Origin: Pseudogymnoascus destructans | Taxonomy: Eukaryota > Ascomycota > Leotiomycetes > Thelebolales > Thelebolaceae | DNA length: 64,000 nt | Reading direction: 5' to 3' | Assembly (NCBI RefSeq): GCF_001641265.1 | Contig: NW_020167526.1 | Span: forward strand, 744,001-808,000 | In this document: positions 19,091 through 29,737 of the stretch, in pieces | How positions within the stretch are numbered: the stretch's first letter is position 1 | Layout: each line of letters starts with the position of its first letter | Translations under genes and position numbers: made by a program | The notes under the pieces: model-generated | Database searches by the model: none | What the model was told of the DNA's origin: nothing | What the model saw: only the letters and a program-made list of their open reading frames with translations

Positions 19091-22000
19091 TCAAATCGGC
19101 TCATCCCGAGGCTCAATCATCACTTCGTTCACTGCAACATGCTCCGGCTGTCTCAGAGCATATACAATCATGTTCGCAACATCCTTAGGATCGAGGACCT
19201 TTGCCCCCGACGGCTCCCCGTACTTCTTGAGAGCCTCCGCATCGGTCGACATTGACAGGAGCTCCGTGGCAACGTTTCCAGGCTGGACGCTAGTGACACG
19301 CAGACCAGTGCCGGCTGTCTCAACACGCAGGCCTTGAAGTGTTGCTTCGACGAAGAACTTACTTGCCGAGTACACAGCCAGGCCCGGGAAAACCTTCCTG
19401 CCTGCATCCGAGGATATGGCAACGATGTGGCCCTTGCCTCGGGACAGCATCGATGGGACAGTGGAGGACAGACAATTGAGTAGGCCCTTGCAGTTCACAT
19501 CGACAGTGCGTTCCCAATCCTCGGTTTGCACATTTGCCATCATGGTAAAGTACATGACACCAGCGCAGGAAACAAAGATATCAACTGGGCCAAGAATCTC
19601 CTCGGTAGCGCGCACTAGTGACTCAACCTGCTCCTTCTTCGTGACATCGGTTTGGTGGACAAGAACTTTACCTCCGTAGGTTGTGATCTTCTTTTTAAGA
19701 GATTCGAGAGCGTCGGTGCGGCGCGCGGCAAGTGCGACATGAGCACCTTCCTTGGCTAGAGCAGCAGCGGTCGCGGCTCCGATTCCAGACGATGCGCCAG
19801 TGACGACAGCCACGAGTCCGCTTAATGGCCCCTTCTTTGGAAGATTCACAACCCCATTCAACTGTTGCAGACGTAAAGGTTGACGTGGCAGCCAACCTCT
19901 GGCGTACCAGTTGCGAGCATAGGTCTCAAGCAACTTTACGTCGATTTTGGGACGCTCTAGAGCGCTAAGGACGGGCTTCGACTGTTCGTCGCCGAGAATC
20001 GTGATATCCTTCAGGAATTCTACGGTTGGCATTCCACCACGGAGAATGTCGGCGGTGAAAGCACCGGCCCCTCTCTTTGCAGAGCCTCTTTTTTGTGTCC
20101 AAAGCGAAACCCACTTCTCCCATTCAAGTGGCTCTGCGGGGTATCCGAGCTCAGCGAGGTTATCAAACAGCGACTTGGTCTCCACGGGGTTGGAATCCCC
20201 AAGATGGAACACACGCTGCTTTGTCTGAATATTATTGGAGATAGTAGTGACGGCCTTGCTAACGTGGTCGACTGGGGTCATCTCAGCGCGCCATCCGGCG
20301 ATATCTGGGTAATACCCGAGATGCAGTGATTCCACGAGCAGTGCAGTGAAGAGATCGTAAGTATTGGTCGACCCCGAAGTACTATGGCCGCTGATGGTTC
20401 CACACCGTAATATTCTCACCGGCATCCCACGGCGACCTGCCTCGTGAACGAGCTCCTCGGCAACATATTTCGTCTGTCCGTAACCATCACCTAGGCTCTC
20501 TGGAACGGCGTCTACTCCAATCATAAAGCTCTCGGGCCATGCCTTCTCGGATGGTGGCAAGACGCCGTTTGTAGATATGTACTGTAGCGTCGCTCCGCTT
20601 TGGCCCGCCAGGCGCAAAATCTTTCTTGTGCCACCCACATTGGCATCCCGTAAGGCAGCGTATGGATATACCAGGTTGACGGTGGCCGCAGCGTGGATAA
20701 TGACTTGGACATTGTCTACAAGCTCCTTATAGGCGCCAATGCCAAGGCCAAGTCGTTTGTGCGAGAGGTTGCCTGGGAGAACCTCGATGCGATCGAGGAT
20801 CGAGTCCTTCCATAGTCCCAGGTCAAGCAAGTTCTTACGTATCCTTGCGACGCCCGCTGGGGCATCTTCACCTTTGGGGTCAGTGAAGCGCACGAGACAC
20901 AAGATGCGGGCCGATGTTGCTTCCAGGAGATCGCAGAGTATGAAGGCGCCCAAGAAACCCGTGGCACCAGTTAACAGGACCGTATGGGCATTTTCAAGCG
21001 AACACATGGGATGGCCAGCGGGCTGGATACTCTCAGGAAGTGTGCAATCCGCGCGCAGTACAGCGGGCAAATCTGCCTGTACTGCTGCGGTGTGTCCATC
21101 TCGAACAGCAAGTACAACGTCCAAGTGGCCCTGGAGCGTGGGGTTCACAACAAGGCGTGCGACTGGGACGAGGAAGCCAAATTCCCTCGACAGCCTTGTG
21201 GCAAGATCAGCGAGTGTCAAAGAATGACCACCCAGATCGAAAAAGGTGTGTTCCTTTGTCACGGAGTTGAATGGTACGTTGAGGGATGCAGCCCAAATCT
21301 CTGCGATGGCTTCGATGTTGATTCTGGGGTCACGCTCAGTCTTGGTGTGGTTGAAAATGGTTGAAATGGAGACAACTGGGGGAGGCAGTTTCTTGATATC
21401 AGCCTTTCCAGAGACTCTGTTGGTGGGCAGCTCGTCAAGTTCAACCCATAGAGCCGGAATCATGTACTGAGCCAGCGACGTCGACAGGGTTCGTCGAGCC
21501 ACCAGACTGTATCCAGCCTCGTCAACTATGGGGATGGCGCGGTCTCCTGGATCCTCCTTGTCATGTACAATATATGCAACCAGCTGACGATCGAGGCCGT
21601 CGCCATGAGCGATAACTGCACATTGTTTGACGGCCAGTTTCTCAATAATGGCATTCTCAACCTTGCCAGGCACGACGGAATACCCTCGGACCTTGATCAT
21701 AGCTCCTATGCGGCCAGTGATCTCAAGAACTCCAGACGAGAGCATCTTTGCTAGATCCCCAGTTCTGTACATGCGGGAACCCGGGGTTGCATCAAACGGA
21801 TTTGGCACGAACGCCTCGGCGGTAGTTTCTGGAAGGTTGAGATAGCCCCGAGCAAGAAGCGATCCACCGACGAACAACTCTCCAGGAACACCAGTCTCGA
21901 CCTTCCTACCGCTCGCATCAAGGATGTAGGTATGCTCCGGTTCCATGGGTTGCCCAACAGGACAGTAAGGAGCCTCTTCGTCAATAATTTCCCGGATATC

Positions 22001-23185
22001 TCCACAAGCAATCTCGTGGGTTTCACTGGCGCTGTAGCAGTTGAGCAGGCGCGTCTTCGGGAGAGCTTTCATGGCACGGCGGGCAAGATCGGTAGTTACA
22101 ACCTCGCCATTGAACCATAACGTGCGTAGGTCTGGTAGATCAGATTCAATATCTGGGTGTCTGGAAAGGACTGCAGCAAGAAGAGTTGGTGTCATGAGGG
22201 TTTCCGTGATGCGCTGGCGGGAGAGCAAATCCACAAGCGCGACGGGGTCATAACTAGCCTCGTCCGGGACACAGAACACAGTTGCTCCTCTCAAAAGGGG
22301 CCGTAAAATTTCCCAGACAAAGAAGACATTGCAAGCCACGCGGTCTCCCGTTGAGAGATCACTGAGGCGGAATCTCAAGTCATACGAGAGCACCGGCGCC
22401 ATGTGGGGGTTTGCAATCCCCTTGGGTCGACCAGTGGTTCCGGACGAGTAGGACACAAAAGCAAGCCGTTCGAGGTCATCGTCAGCAGGTAAGGGAGAGA
22501 GCCCCTCCACGGGTTCTGTGGACTTGTAGGGATCCGTCCCAAGCTTGTCCAGGAGAATGAGGGGGATATCTGCGTTGAACTGGTTGGCCTGAGTTGAATT
22601 TGTGATTACGACGGTTGGTTTGGCATCATCAATAACATCCGCCAGGAGATTAGGTGGGTAGGCCAGCTCAAGAACCAGGAAGGCCCCTCCAGCACGGAGC
22701 GCCGCAAGACAAGCAATCACATAATTTGAGCTACGCCCCAAAAGCACGCCGACGAGATTATCGCGACCAACCCCGTGGTCACGGAGACGGCTGGCGAGGG
22801 CGGTGACTCTTTGGTCTAGCTCGCTGTAAGTCAATTTCGTTGTCTCATCCTCTAGTGCAATGGCATCGGGCGTAGCCAGCATCTGCTGGGCAACCAGTGC
22901 CGACAAGTCCTTTTTGATGTCAATGACCTGCATTTGTCTGGGTTTTGTTAATTTGTGAGATGCCGCAGCACTACCGTTGAGAAGCAAAGATCCAGCTTCT
23001 GTTATAGGACTTTCCGAAGAACTATGATTTGTTTTTCTGGGTTGGTCATTGGTTGCACCACATTGGGATTTAGCAGCTGAAGCTCCCCCAACCACATCAG
23101 AGTTGGAGGTCACTTGCGGTACGCTGGCGTTTTCGGAAGGCATCTGATCGCCTTGCTGAGAAATGGTAAAGTGGGAGTCGGTCAA
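19091..23185 (-). CDS. NRPS-like A-T-R-SDR protein, probable glycine betaine reductase
   Basis: A single 4,095-bp exon encodes 1,364 residues with four domains. The adenylation domain (about 90-600) has SSGTTGRPKG (247-256), YSASE (384-388), YRTGD (473-477) and VSGKAD (Lys 594). The thiolation domain (about 620-695) has FFDLGGHSL with the phosphopantetheine Ser 655. The thioester-reductase domain (about 735-1000) has TGATGFLG and YGQTK (Tyr 902, Lys 906). The C-terminal SDR (about 1120-1364) has TGASSGIG and YSASK (Tyr 1272, Lys 1276). This order is that of the fungal ATRR enzymes, in which the A domain activates glycine betaine, the first reductase makes betaine aldehyde and the second makes choline. 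The family assignment is strong; the substrate is inferred from architecture, and the A-domain aromatic pocket was not aligned. The N-terminal 80 residues are low-complexity, and an alternative start is Met 85 (MQVIDIKKD). A divergent oxidoreductase gene lies 601 bp upstream. Confidence 0.85.
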   Translation of the reverse strand: MTDSHFTISQQGDQMPSENASVPQVTSNSDVVGGASAAKSQCGATNDQPRKTNHSSSESPITEAGSLLLNGSAAASHKLTKPRQMQVIDIKKDLSALVAQQMLATPDAIALEDETTKLTYSELDQRVTALASRLRDHGVGRDNLVGVLLGRSSNYVIACLAALRAGGAFLVLELAYPPNLLADVIDDAKPTVVITNSTQANQFNADIPLILLDKLGTDPYKSTEPVEGLSPLPADDDLERLAFVSYSSGTTGRPKGIANPHMAPVLSYDLRFRLSDLSTGDRVACNVFFVWEILRPLLRGATVFCVPDEASYDPVALVDLLSRQRITETLMTPTLLAAVLSRHPDIESDLPDLRTLWFNGEVVTTDLARRAMKALPKTRLLNCYSASETHEIACGDIREIIDEEAPYCPVGQPMEPEHTYILDASGRKVETGVPGELFVGGSLLARGYLNLPETTAEAFVPNPFDATPGSRMYRTGDLAKMLSSGVLEITGRIGAMIKVRGYSVVPGKVENAIIEKLAVKQCAVIAHGDGLDRQLVAYIVHDKEDPGDRAIPIVDEAGYSLVARRTLSTSLAQYMIPALWVELDELPTNRVSGKADIKKLPPPVVSISTIFNHTKTERDPRINIEAIAEIWAASLNVPFNSVTKEHTFFDLGGHSLTLADLATRLSREFGFLVPVARLVVNPTLQGHLDVVLAVRDGHTAAVQADLPAVLRADCTLPESIQPAGHPMCSLENAHTVLLTGATGFLGAFILCDLLEATSARILCLVRFTDPKGEDAPAGVARIRKNLLDLGLWKDSILDRIEVLPGNLSHKRLGLGIGAYKELVDNVQVIIHAAATVNLVYPYAALRDANVGGTRKILRLAGQSGATLQYISTNGVLPPSEKAWPESFMIGVDAVPESLGDGYGQTKYVAEELVHEAGRRGMPVRILRCGTISGHSTSGSTNTYDLFTALLVESLHLGYYPDIAGWRAEMTPVDHVSKAVTTISNNIQTKQRVFHLGDSNPVETKSLFDNLAELGYPAEPLEWEKWVSLWTQKRGSAKRGAGAFTADILRGGMPTVEFLKDITILGDEQSKPVLSALERPKIDVKLLETYARNWYARGWLPRQPLRLQQLNGVVNLPKKGPLSGLVAVVTGASSGIGAATAAALAKEGAHVALAARRTDALESLKKKITTYGGKVLVHQTDVTKKEQVESLVRATEEILGPVDIFVSCAGVMYFTMMANVQTEDWERTVDVNCKGLLNCLSSTVPSMLSRGKGHIVAISSDAGRKVFPGLAVYSASKFFVEATLQGLRVETAGTGLRVTSVQPGNVATELLSMSTDAEALKKYGEPSGAKVLDPKDVANMIVYALRQPEHVAVNEVMIEPRDEPI

Positions 23186-23786
23186 GGCAAGTTAGGGCGC
23201 CTTATCAACACGAATACTCGCCACAGGCCTGGATGCTTGGGAGGTGTGTCGTTGAGCGATAATTATTGACACTCTAAGGTGGGGCCAAGTGGCACTGTGG
23301 CGATGATTATCTTGTAGGTCTACAGCATTTCAAGAATGACGATAATGGCAAAACCGCGGTCTTACTAGCTAAACTATGTCCCCTACGTCTTTCTCTCTTG
23401 TTTTCTAATTAAATAAATCTACACAATTGGAGAGAGAAATCCTGCGAAAAAATTAAGGATATTTACCATCCGAAGTTTTTCAACTGCCGTATGCGGCTAG
23501 CTGATCATGTGACCTTGAATTTAAAAGGGGCCCAGATGTTCGATCATTTTGAGGCCGTTCATTGGTCACCAACAACCTAGGTGCCGAGGCACGTTTTAGA
23601 GATAACCTTGGAGAACTTCGAAAGAGCACTTGTAGATTCGAATACTATTAAAAGATTAATAATCATTGCTGTATTGCTAATCGACAGCCTTAATATTTAT
23701 ATTAAGAGAAAAAAGCCGCCGTATATAAGTATAAGCCCAGCGCTCATTGCATAGAAACTTTATTTCATTATTATTATTACAGCATT
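23186..23786. promoter_or_regulatory. Shared divergent promoter (A-T-R-SDR gene / MDR gene)
   Basis: A 601-bp gap separates two divergently transcribed start codons. On the MDR side, GTATATAAGTATAAG (about 23719-23734) is a TATA-like box about 55-70 bp upstream of the ATG. A CCAAT-type motif (ATTGG on the plus strand, about 23560) lies between the genes. The shared spacer suggests, but does not prove, co-regulation. Confidence 0.5.
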
Positions 23787-25120
23787 ATGGCTCAATCAAC
23801 CTACCAATCCGTTGTTCTCGCAAAGCGTCCTACGTCCCTCATCGTCCCGGGCGAGACGTTCACTGTGAAGGAGCACAAGGCCTTAACGGCAGCAGACCTG
23901 AAGGATGGAGAAGTCCTGGTTGACACTCTGTACCTCAGTCTCGATCCTGCGATGCGGGGCTGGCTCAACGGTGAGGACTCCCCCACCTCACGTGACACTC
24001 ACCACTTTTGACCATGCCTCTGATATGCCTCACAGATACGCGCTCATATGTCCCTCCGGTGCAGATCGGCGAGAAGATGCGTGGCGCCGTGATCGCGAAG
24101 GTGCTGGCCTCCAAGTCCGCAAAGTTCGCCGAGGGCAACTACGTCACCTGCTCCACCGGCTGGACCGAGCAGGCGATTGCCAAGGAGAAGGAGCTCACAC
24201 TCCTCGAGGTCCCGGCCGGCGGACAGGTTACAGATGCGCTGGGTGTCTTGGGCATGACTGGCCTGACGGCGTACTTCGGCTTGATTGATGTCGGAAAGGT
24301 CAAGGCTGGCGACTTTGTCGTCGTCTCGGGAGCGGCTGGAGCTACGGGAAGTGTCGTGTGCCAGATTGCGAAGCTGAAGGGCGCCAAGGTCCTGGGTCTT
24401 GCGGGAAGCGATGACAAGGTCGAGTGGCTGAAGGAGCTTGGCTGTGACGGTGCGCTTAACTACAAGGACCCGAACTTCCGTGCTCAGTTTAAGGAGGCAA
24501 CGAAGGACTTGATCGATGTTTTCTTTGACAATGTTGGGGGAGAGATCCTCGAGATGGCTCTGTCGAGAGCCAAGGCCCATTCGAGATTCATCATGTGTGG
24601 TGGTAAGTTTTCTGTCGTTCGGTGAGCGGGCGATTTTCTGACTTTGTGGCAGCTATCTCGCAGTACAACGACGCCAAGCCAACAGGACCAAAGGTTGTTT
24701 CCCTAGACCATCATTTTAGCTTCCATTCAAGACTAACTTCCCCGTAGAACATCTCCATGGTCATTGCTATGCGTATTAGGTAAGTTCCTGTTATCACAGG
24801 TTAAAAAGACTTGCAGCTGACAGCCCCCCCAGAATGGAAGGTTTCATCGTGTTCGACTACGTCAAGGAGTTCCCTGCTGCGCGTAAAGAACTCGTGCAGT
24901 GGCTCTCAGATGGCAAGCTGAAGCGTAAGGAGACGATTGTCAAGGGAGGACTGCGTGCTGCTGAGCAGGCCCTAGTTGCTCTATACAACGGAATCAACAC
25001 CGGTAAGTGAACCCCGATTATTTTTCAAGCTTGATTCATGCGGCTAACTTTTGTGTCCGCATAGGAAAGTTACTCGTTGAGGTTAAGGCAGAGAACGCGA
25101 GCGGAGGGTCGAGGTTGTAA
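23787..25120 (+). CDS. NADP-dependent MDR oxidoreductase (alkenal/prostaglandin reductase-like), six exons
   Basis: Exons 23787-23970, 24036-24602, 24653-24693, 24748-24779, 24833-25002 and 25065-25120 total 1,050 bp, giving 349 residues, the usual length of the leukotriene B4 dehydrogenase / PTGR branch of medium-chain dehydrogenase/reductases. All introns are GT..AG. Visible motifs are LYLSLDPAMRGWLN near the N-terminus, LGMTGLTAYFGL, the dinucleotide-binding VVVSGAAGATGSVVCQIAKLKG, DVFFDNVGGEILE and the C-terminal NGINTGKLLVEV. The family lacks catalytic zinc and reduces activated C=C bonds with NADPH in the cytosol. The natural substrate is unknown. It is divergent from the A-T-R-SDR gene and may be co-expressed. 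The frame is intact throughout. Confidence 0.87.
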
Positions 25121-25827
25121 GTTAGACTCGTCAAAAACAAAGGCGCCTGGGCAAGAGGATTGTCACAGGGGGGTCGATGGACGACCAGAGCCTGTAGATA
25201 CTTGGTTGGGTATTCAGCTGCTGCCATGCGGGCTTGGATAGCAGCCTTGTAGCAGCCTTGTAGCTATGGTCGTTACATAATTAGAAGTTAAAACTATCAA
25301 TATCAGCTGACGTGACCAACTGGTATATCAAATTGGACTCACTGCCCCTGTAGCTCTTAACGAGTGCCGCTAGTAAGATAATACCCGAGCATTGCGCCTC
25401 ATCCATGTCGCAACTGTAGGCCACTTCAGAAGCTGCTCTGCTCCGAAATGATGCAGCATGGGACCCATACCCTACTAGGTACGGATTAGGAATAGACCAG
25501 TAGTATAGAATAGAGTAGCCGTATTAGGCAATATAAAAACCATTGGATTGTGATATCTACGCCTTCTAATCGTCGTGAGTAACTGTTATAATACTGTAGC
25601 TGCTGTAATACTGTAACTATTCCCATATCCCCATCGATATGGTGAAAATCCAGGGTAAGTACTTACCCCAGATTCTTACTACCATACAAATTAGCTGGTA
25701 GAGCCCACGCCCCTGAAGTACCCTTTATTTGATCGATGGGAAAGTAGATATAACATTAGCTACCCCTTTAAATATACAGTATATGAAGCTAGGATATAGT
25801 AACGCTTCTTCTATATTAATTTATATA
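25121..25827. other. Intergenic region downstream of the MDR gene
   Basis: AT-rich DNA with many CTGTAATACTGTAACT-like short repeats at 25590-25620. No gene is seen. It ends at the TA target of the next pogo element. Confidence 0.4.
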
Positions 25828-25829
25828 TA

Positions 25830-27689
25830 ACGTGCATGTATAACGAAAGTGCCAAACAAGCGAAAGTGCCAAAATCATGTGGTGACCAACCCCACCAACT
25901 AAATGTTAAATTCCTCCACAACAAAACATGCGCCATAAAAATGATGAAAGCAAATTAGTGCTAGCTATCCAAGCTATGCAAAGCGACCCAAATTTGCGCC
26001 TTCGAGTTGCAGCTAGGATCTATTCCGTAGACCACCGCAAGCTACGTCACCATTTACAAGGCGTACCTTCATGACGCGATATCCAAGCCAACTTACAGAA
26101 ATTAAGTAACCTAGAGGAATCAGTTCTTGTTCAGTATATACTTGACTTAGCTGCTAAAGGGTTCCCTCCTCAGTTGTCTATTGTTGAAGATATGGCAAAT
26201 CGACTACTTGCAACACACGACGCGCCACGCGTCGGGTCACGTTGGGCTTCAAACTTTGTTAAGCGCCATGTAGAGCTCCGGACACACTTCCAGCGAAAAT
26301 ACGACTACCAGAGGGCTAAGTGCGAAGATCCAGAAGTCATTCGTGGCTGGTTTGAGCTTGTATGGAACACAATTCTAAAGTATGGCATCAACAATGCAGA
26401 TATCTACAACTTTGATGAGACTGGGTTTATGATGGGCGTCATCTCAAGCGCAACGGTAGTAACGAGCTCAGATGGGCAGGCAAAGGCAAAAAAGGTGCAG
26501 CCTGGCAATCGGGAATGGGTTACAGTAATCCAAGGCGTTAGTTCTCAAGGTTGGGCAGTGCCGCCATTTGTCATTGTGGCAGGTAAAAACCACCTTGCAT
26601 CTTGGTATGAGAATAGCGGATTTCCAGCAGATTGGGTAATCGCTGTTACTGCAAATGGCTGGACTACAAACGAGAGAGGTATGGATTGGATTCAGCATTT
26701 TGAGAAGCACACAAAGCCCCGGAGTGTTGGTGGTTATCGCTTGTTAGTCCTTGATGGTCATGAGAGCCACCACTCAGACAAGTTTGAGGAGTACTGCAAA
26801 GAACACAACATTATTACACTTTGTATGCCTGCTCACTCTTCCCATATACTCCAACCACTTGATGTTGGCTCTTTTGGCCCATTAAAGAGAGCTTACGGTC
26901 GGCAAATTGAAGATATGATGCGGGCTCATATTATTCACATTACTAAGGATGACTTCTTTCCTGCCTTCCACGCTGCATTTAACATTGCAATGACAGAAAG
27001 CAATATTCAGGGAGGGTTCCGAGGTGCTGGGCTTCTTCCATTTAGCCCTAAGAGTGTAATATCTACACTTGACCTTAGGTTTAAGACGCCAACACCTCCA
27101 ACCTCTCGCCCAAACACCGCTCAACCATGGGTTTCTCAGAAACCAAATAACCCAACTGAAGCTGTATCACAGTCTACTTTCATTAAAAACCGAATTGCAC
27201 ATCATCAAAATAGCTCTCCAACCTCAATCTATGCAGCTGTTGACCAGTTTACAAAGGGTGCATCGCAAATAATGCATCAATTAGCATTGTTAAAAGCAGA
27301 GAACCAAAACCTGCGACAGGCAAATGAAGTGCTAAGCAAGCGCCGGAGAGCTAAAAAAACACGACTACAGCAAGGAGGATCACTTAGTCAACAGGTAGCA
27401 CAGGAGCTACAGGACGAGAGGGACGTTGTGCAGCAAGTAGAGCAAGAAATAAGGGCAAGTAGTGGTCGGAAGCCAAGGGAAGAAACCCATGCACGTCGCT
27501 GTGGCAAGTGTGGTGAGACTGGACACAATGCGCGCACTTGTCAGATTGTAATAGACAGGTCTGAGGAAGAGGACTCTGAGTAGTTTTAATTAATTTATAT
27601 TGTTGTGGTGGATTTATCGCAATTCTTATGGGGTAGTCGCGATATTTTGGCACTTTCGCTTGTTTGGCACTTTCGTTATACATGCACGT
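25830..27689 (+). mobile_element. pogo/Fot-like DNA transposon (copy 3), transposase disabled
   Basis: An 1,860-bp element with the same ends as 2202-4061 (ACGTGCATGTATAACG...), flanked by TA at 25828-25829 and 27690-27691. It lies in opposite orientation to copies 2 and 4. The structure is complete, so it could still be mobilised by the intact transposase of copy 2. Confidence 0.92.
25928..27583 (+). pseudogene. pogo/Fot1-type transposase with one nonsense codon
   Basis: The frame is collinear with the 551-residue transposase of copy 2 from ATG 25928 to TAG at 27583. Codon 49 is TGA (26072-26074), where copy 2 has CGA. Beyond it the frame is open (469 residues from Met 26174), with YNFDETGFMMG, LVLDGHESH, QPLDVGSF and the zinc knuckle. 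The first part of the DNA-binding domain is lost unless the stop is read through. Note Cys to Ser in QPLDVGS relative to its relatives. Confidence 0.88.
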
Positions 27690-27711
27690 TATATAAATAT
27701 GGATTCTAATG

Positions 27712-27822
27712 CTCAAGTGCACGCATTGTGTCCAGTCTCACCACACTTGCCACAGCGACGTGCATGGGTTTCTTCCCTTGGCTTCCGACCACTACTTGCC
27801 CTTATTTCTTGCTCTACTTATT
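27712..27822 (-). pseudogene. Orphan 110-bp pogo transposase C-terminal fragment
   Basis: Directly beyond the TA of copy 3 is an inverted fragment of the same gene's 3' end (zinc knuckle region, read on the minus strand), from GTGCACGCATTGTGTCC to TTGCTCTACTT. It has no TIR. It may be a remnant of an older insertion or of an aborted transposition or repair event. Confidence 0.75.
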
Positions 27823-27877
27823 CTCATTCTAGCGATGGCCGTAATCGTCCAGGATGAAGAGGATGAACGAACGAATA

Positions 27878-29727
27878 TGTCATACTGACATTCGTTGCAC
27901 TCAGTTTGCTATCAAACTAGAGAGCAAACTTAGAATCTCCTCCTCAAACCTACAAGTCACCATACATATCTTGGCTTATCACACCAACAACAAGAGCAAT
28001 ACTACTCAACGATTGCTACAACCATCTATGATTCATTACACGTCATCGCTCCTTAGTTACTGGGCTGATATTACCACATAGCATATCTCTACAACCCTCT
28101 ATGATTCATTACATGACATCACTCATACTACCACATGACATATCTCTACCAACTAGAGGCCTAGGAGCATAAACGATAGCTCTAAAAGCTCCTACGAACC
28201 TCTATGATTCATTACATGTCATCGCTCTTTAGTTACCCACAAGATTGGTTAAGTTATGACATAATTTGTCTATGACATAATTTGTCTATAGGGGTACTCT
28301 GACCTTGGACCTCCTTTTACTTCCTATAGGCTACGAACCTAAGAGATGGTTCTATGGGATTCTCTTACGTCGACTACAGTTACCAAGCCTGGTAAGTCAT
28401 GGAAAGTCTTGGAAAATGAGAGAAATACATTCCTTTAGCATAAATAGGATTGCCCTTTCCTTAAGAAAGGGCAAGCAGACAATACAGTAAATCGACTATC
28501 ACATACTTCCACGTCTTTTCCAAGCTTCCAAGCATTCATCTTGTTACTCCTTGTTTCTGAAAAGTCAGTGAGGTGTTAACCTCTGACTTACCCCTGAGTT
28601 CTGTAATGGTGGGTGCACCAGATGTGAGAATCTAGCCACCCAAGGAAGGGATGATTTTACTAAGACAACACACTGTCTTAGGAAACAGAGCCAAAGGGTT
28701 GTAGCTTAGACTATTCCACAACGCAGCAATCAGGTGTGTGATGTAGTGAAGTGGTTCAGACAAGTTGCAACAAATGTTGAGTCTGGGAACTCAGGGGTAA
28801 GTCAGAGGTTAACACCTCACTGACTTTTCAGAAACAAGGAGTAACAAGATGAATGCTTGGAAGCTTGGAAAAGACGTGGAAGTATGTGATAGTCAATTTA
28901 CTGTATTGCCTGCTTGCCCTTTCTTAAGGAAAGGGCAATCCTATTTATGCTAAAGGAATGTATTTCTCTCATTTTCCAAGACTTTCCATGACTTACCAGG
29001 CTTGGTAAATGTATTAGAAATCAAGTGCGACCCACAACTAGCTTGCTAATCATGTAGTGAACGTAAGAGAATCCCATAGAACCATCTCTTGGGTTCCTAG
29101 CCTATAGGAAGTGAAAAGGAGGTCCAAGGTCAGAGTACCTATAGACAAATTATGTCATAACTTGACCAATCTTGTGGGTAACTAAGGAGCGATGACGTGT
29201 AATGAATCATAGAGGGTTGTAGAAGCTTCTAGGGCTATGGTTCATGTTCCTAGGCCTCTAGTTGGTAGAGATATGCCATGTGGTAGTATTGGCCCACCCC
29301 CTTAAGGAGGAGATTTTCTTAATAACTTGTTCAATGAGTGTCCAAATGATATGCCGTGATGTATGTAGCATAAACAGATGTAGTAGAAGAGTTTGCAGCA
29401 ATCGTTGAGTAGTATTGCTTCTGTTGTTGGTGTGATAAGCCAAGATATGTATGGTGACTTGTAGGTTTGAGGAGGAGATTTCTAAGTTTGCTCTTGAGTT
29501 TGATAGCAAACTGAGTGCAACGAATGTCAGTATGACAAGTTCCCAGACTCAACATTTGTTGCAACTTGTCTGAACCACTTCACTACATCACACACCTGAT
29601 TGCTGCGTTGTGGAATAGTCTAAGCTACAACCCTTTGGCTCTGTTTTCTAAGACAGTGTGTTGTCTTAGTAAATTCATCCCTTCCTTGGGTGGCTAGATT
29701 CTCACATCTGGTGCACCCACCATTACA
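27878..29727 (+). mobile_element. Rearranged LTR-B copy, split by another LTR-B
   Basis: It starts TGTCATACTGACATTCG and ends CACCCACCATTACA. Between about 28020 and 28130 the order is scrambled, with a deletion and short duplications (ACAACCCTCTATGATTCATTACA appears twice). A second, inverted LTR-B is nested at 28602-29537. Its outer flanks show no matching 5-bp duplication, so recombination between copies is likely. Confidence 0.8.
28602..29537 (-). mobile_element. Solo LTR-B (936 bp) nested in another LTR-B
   Basis: The inverted copy runs TGTAATGGTGGGTGCACC...GTCAGTATGACA and is exactly 936 bp. The 5-bp duplication AGTTC flanks it at 28597-28601 and 29538-29542, and the host LTR continues across it (CCTGAGTTC|...|AGTTCCCAGACTC). 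This proves LTR-B is a genuine LTR family. Confidence 0.93.
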
Positions 29728-29737
29728 TTCTCCTATT

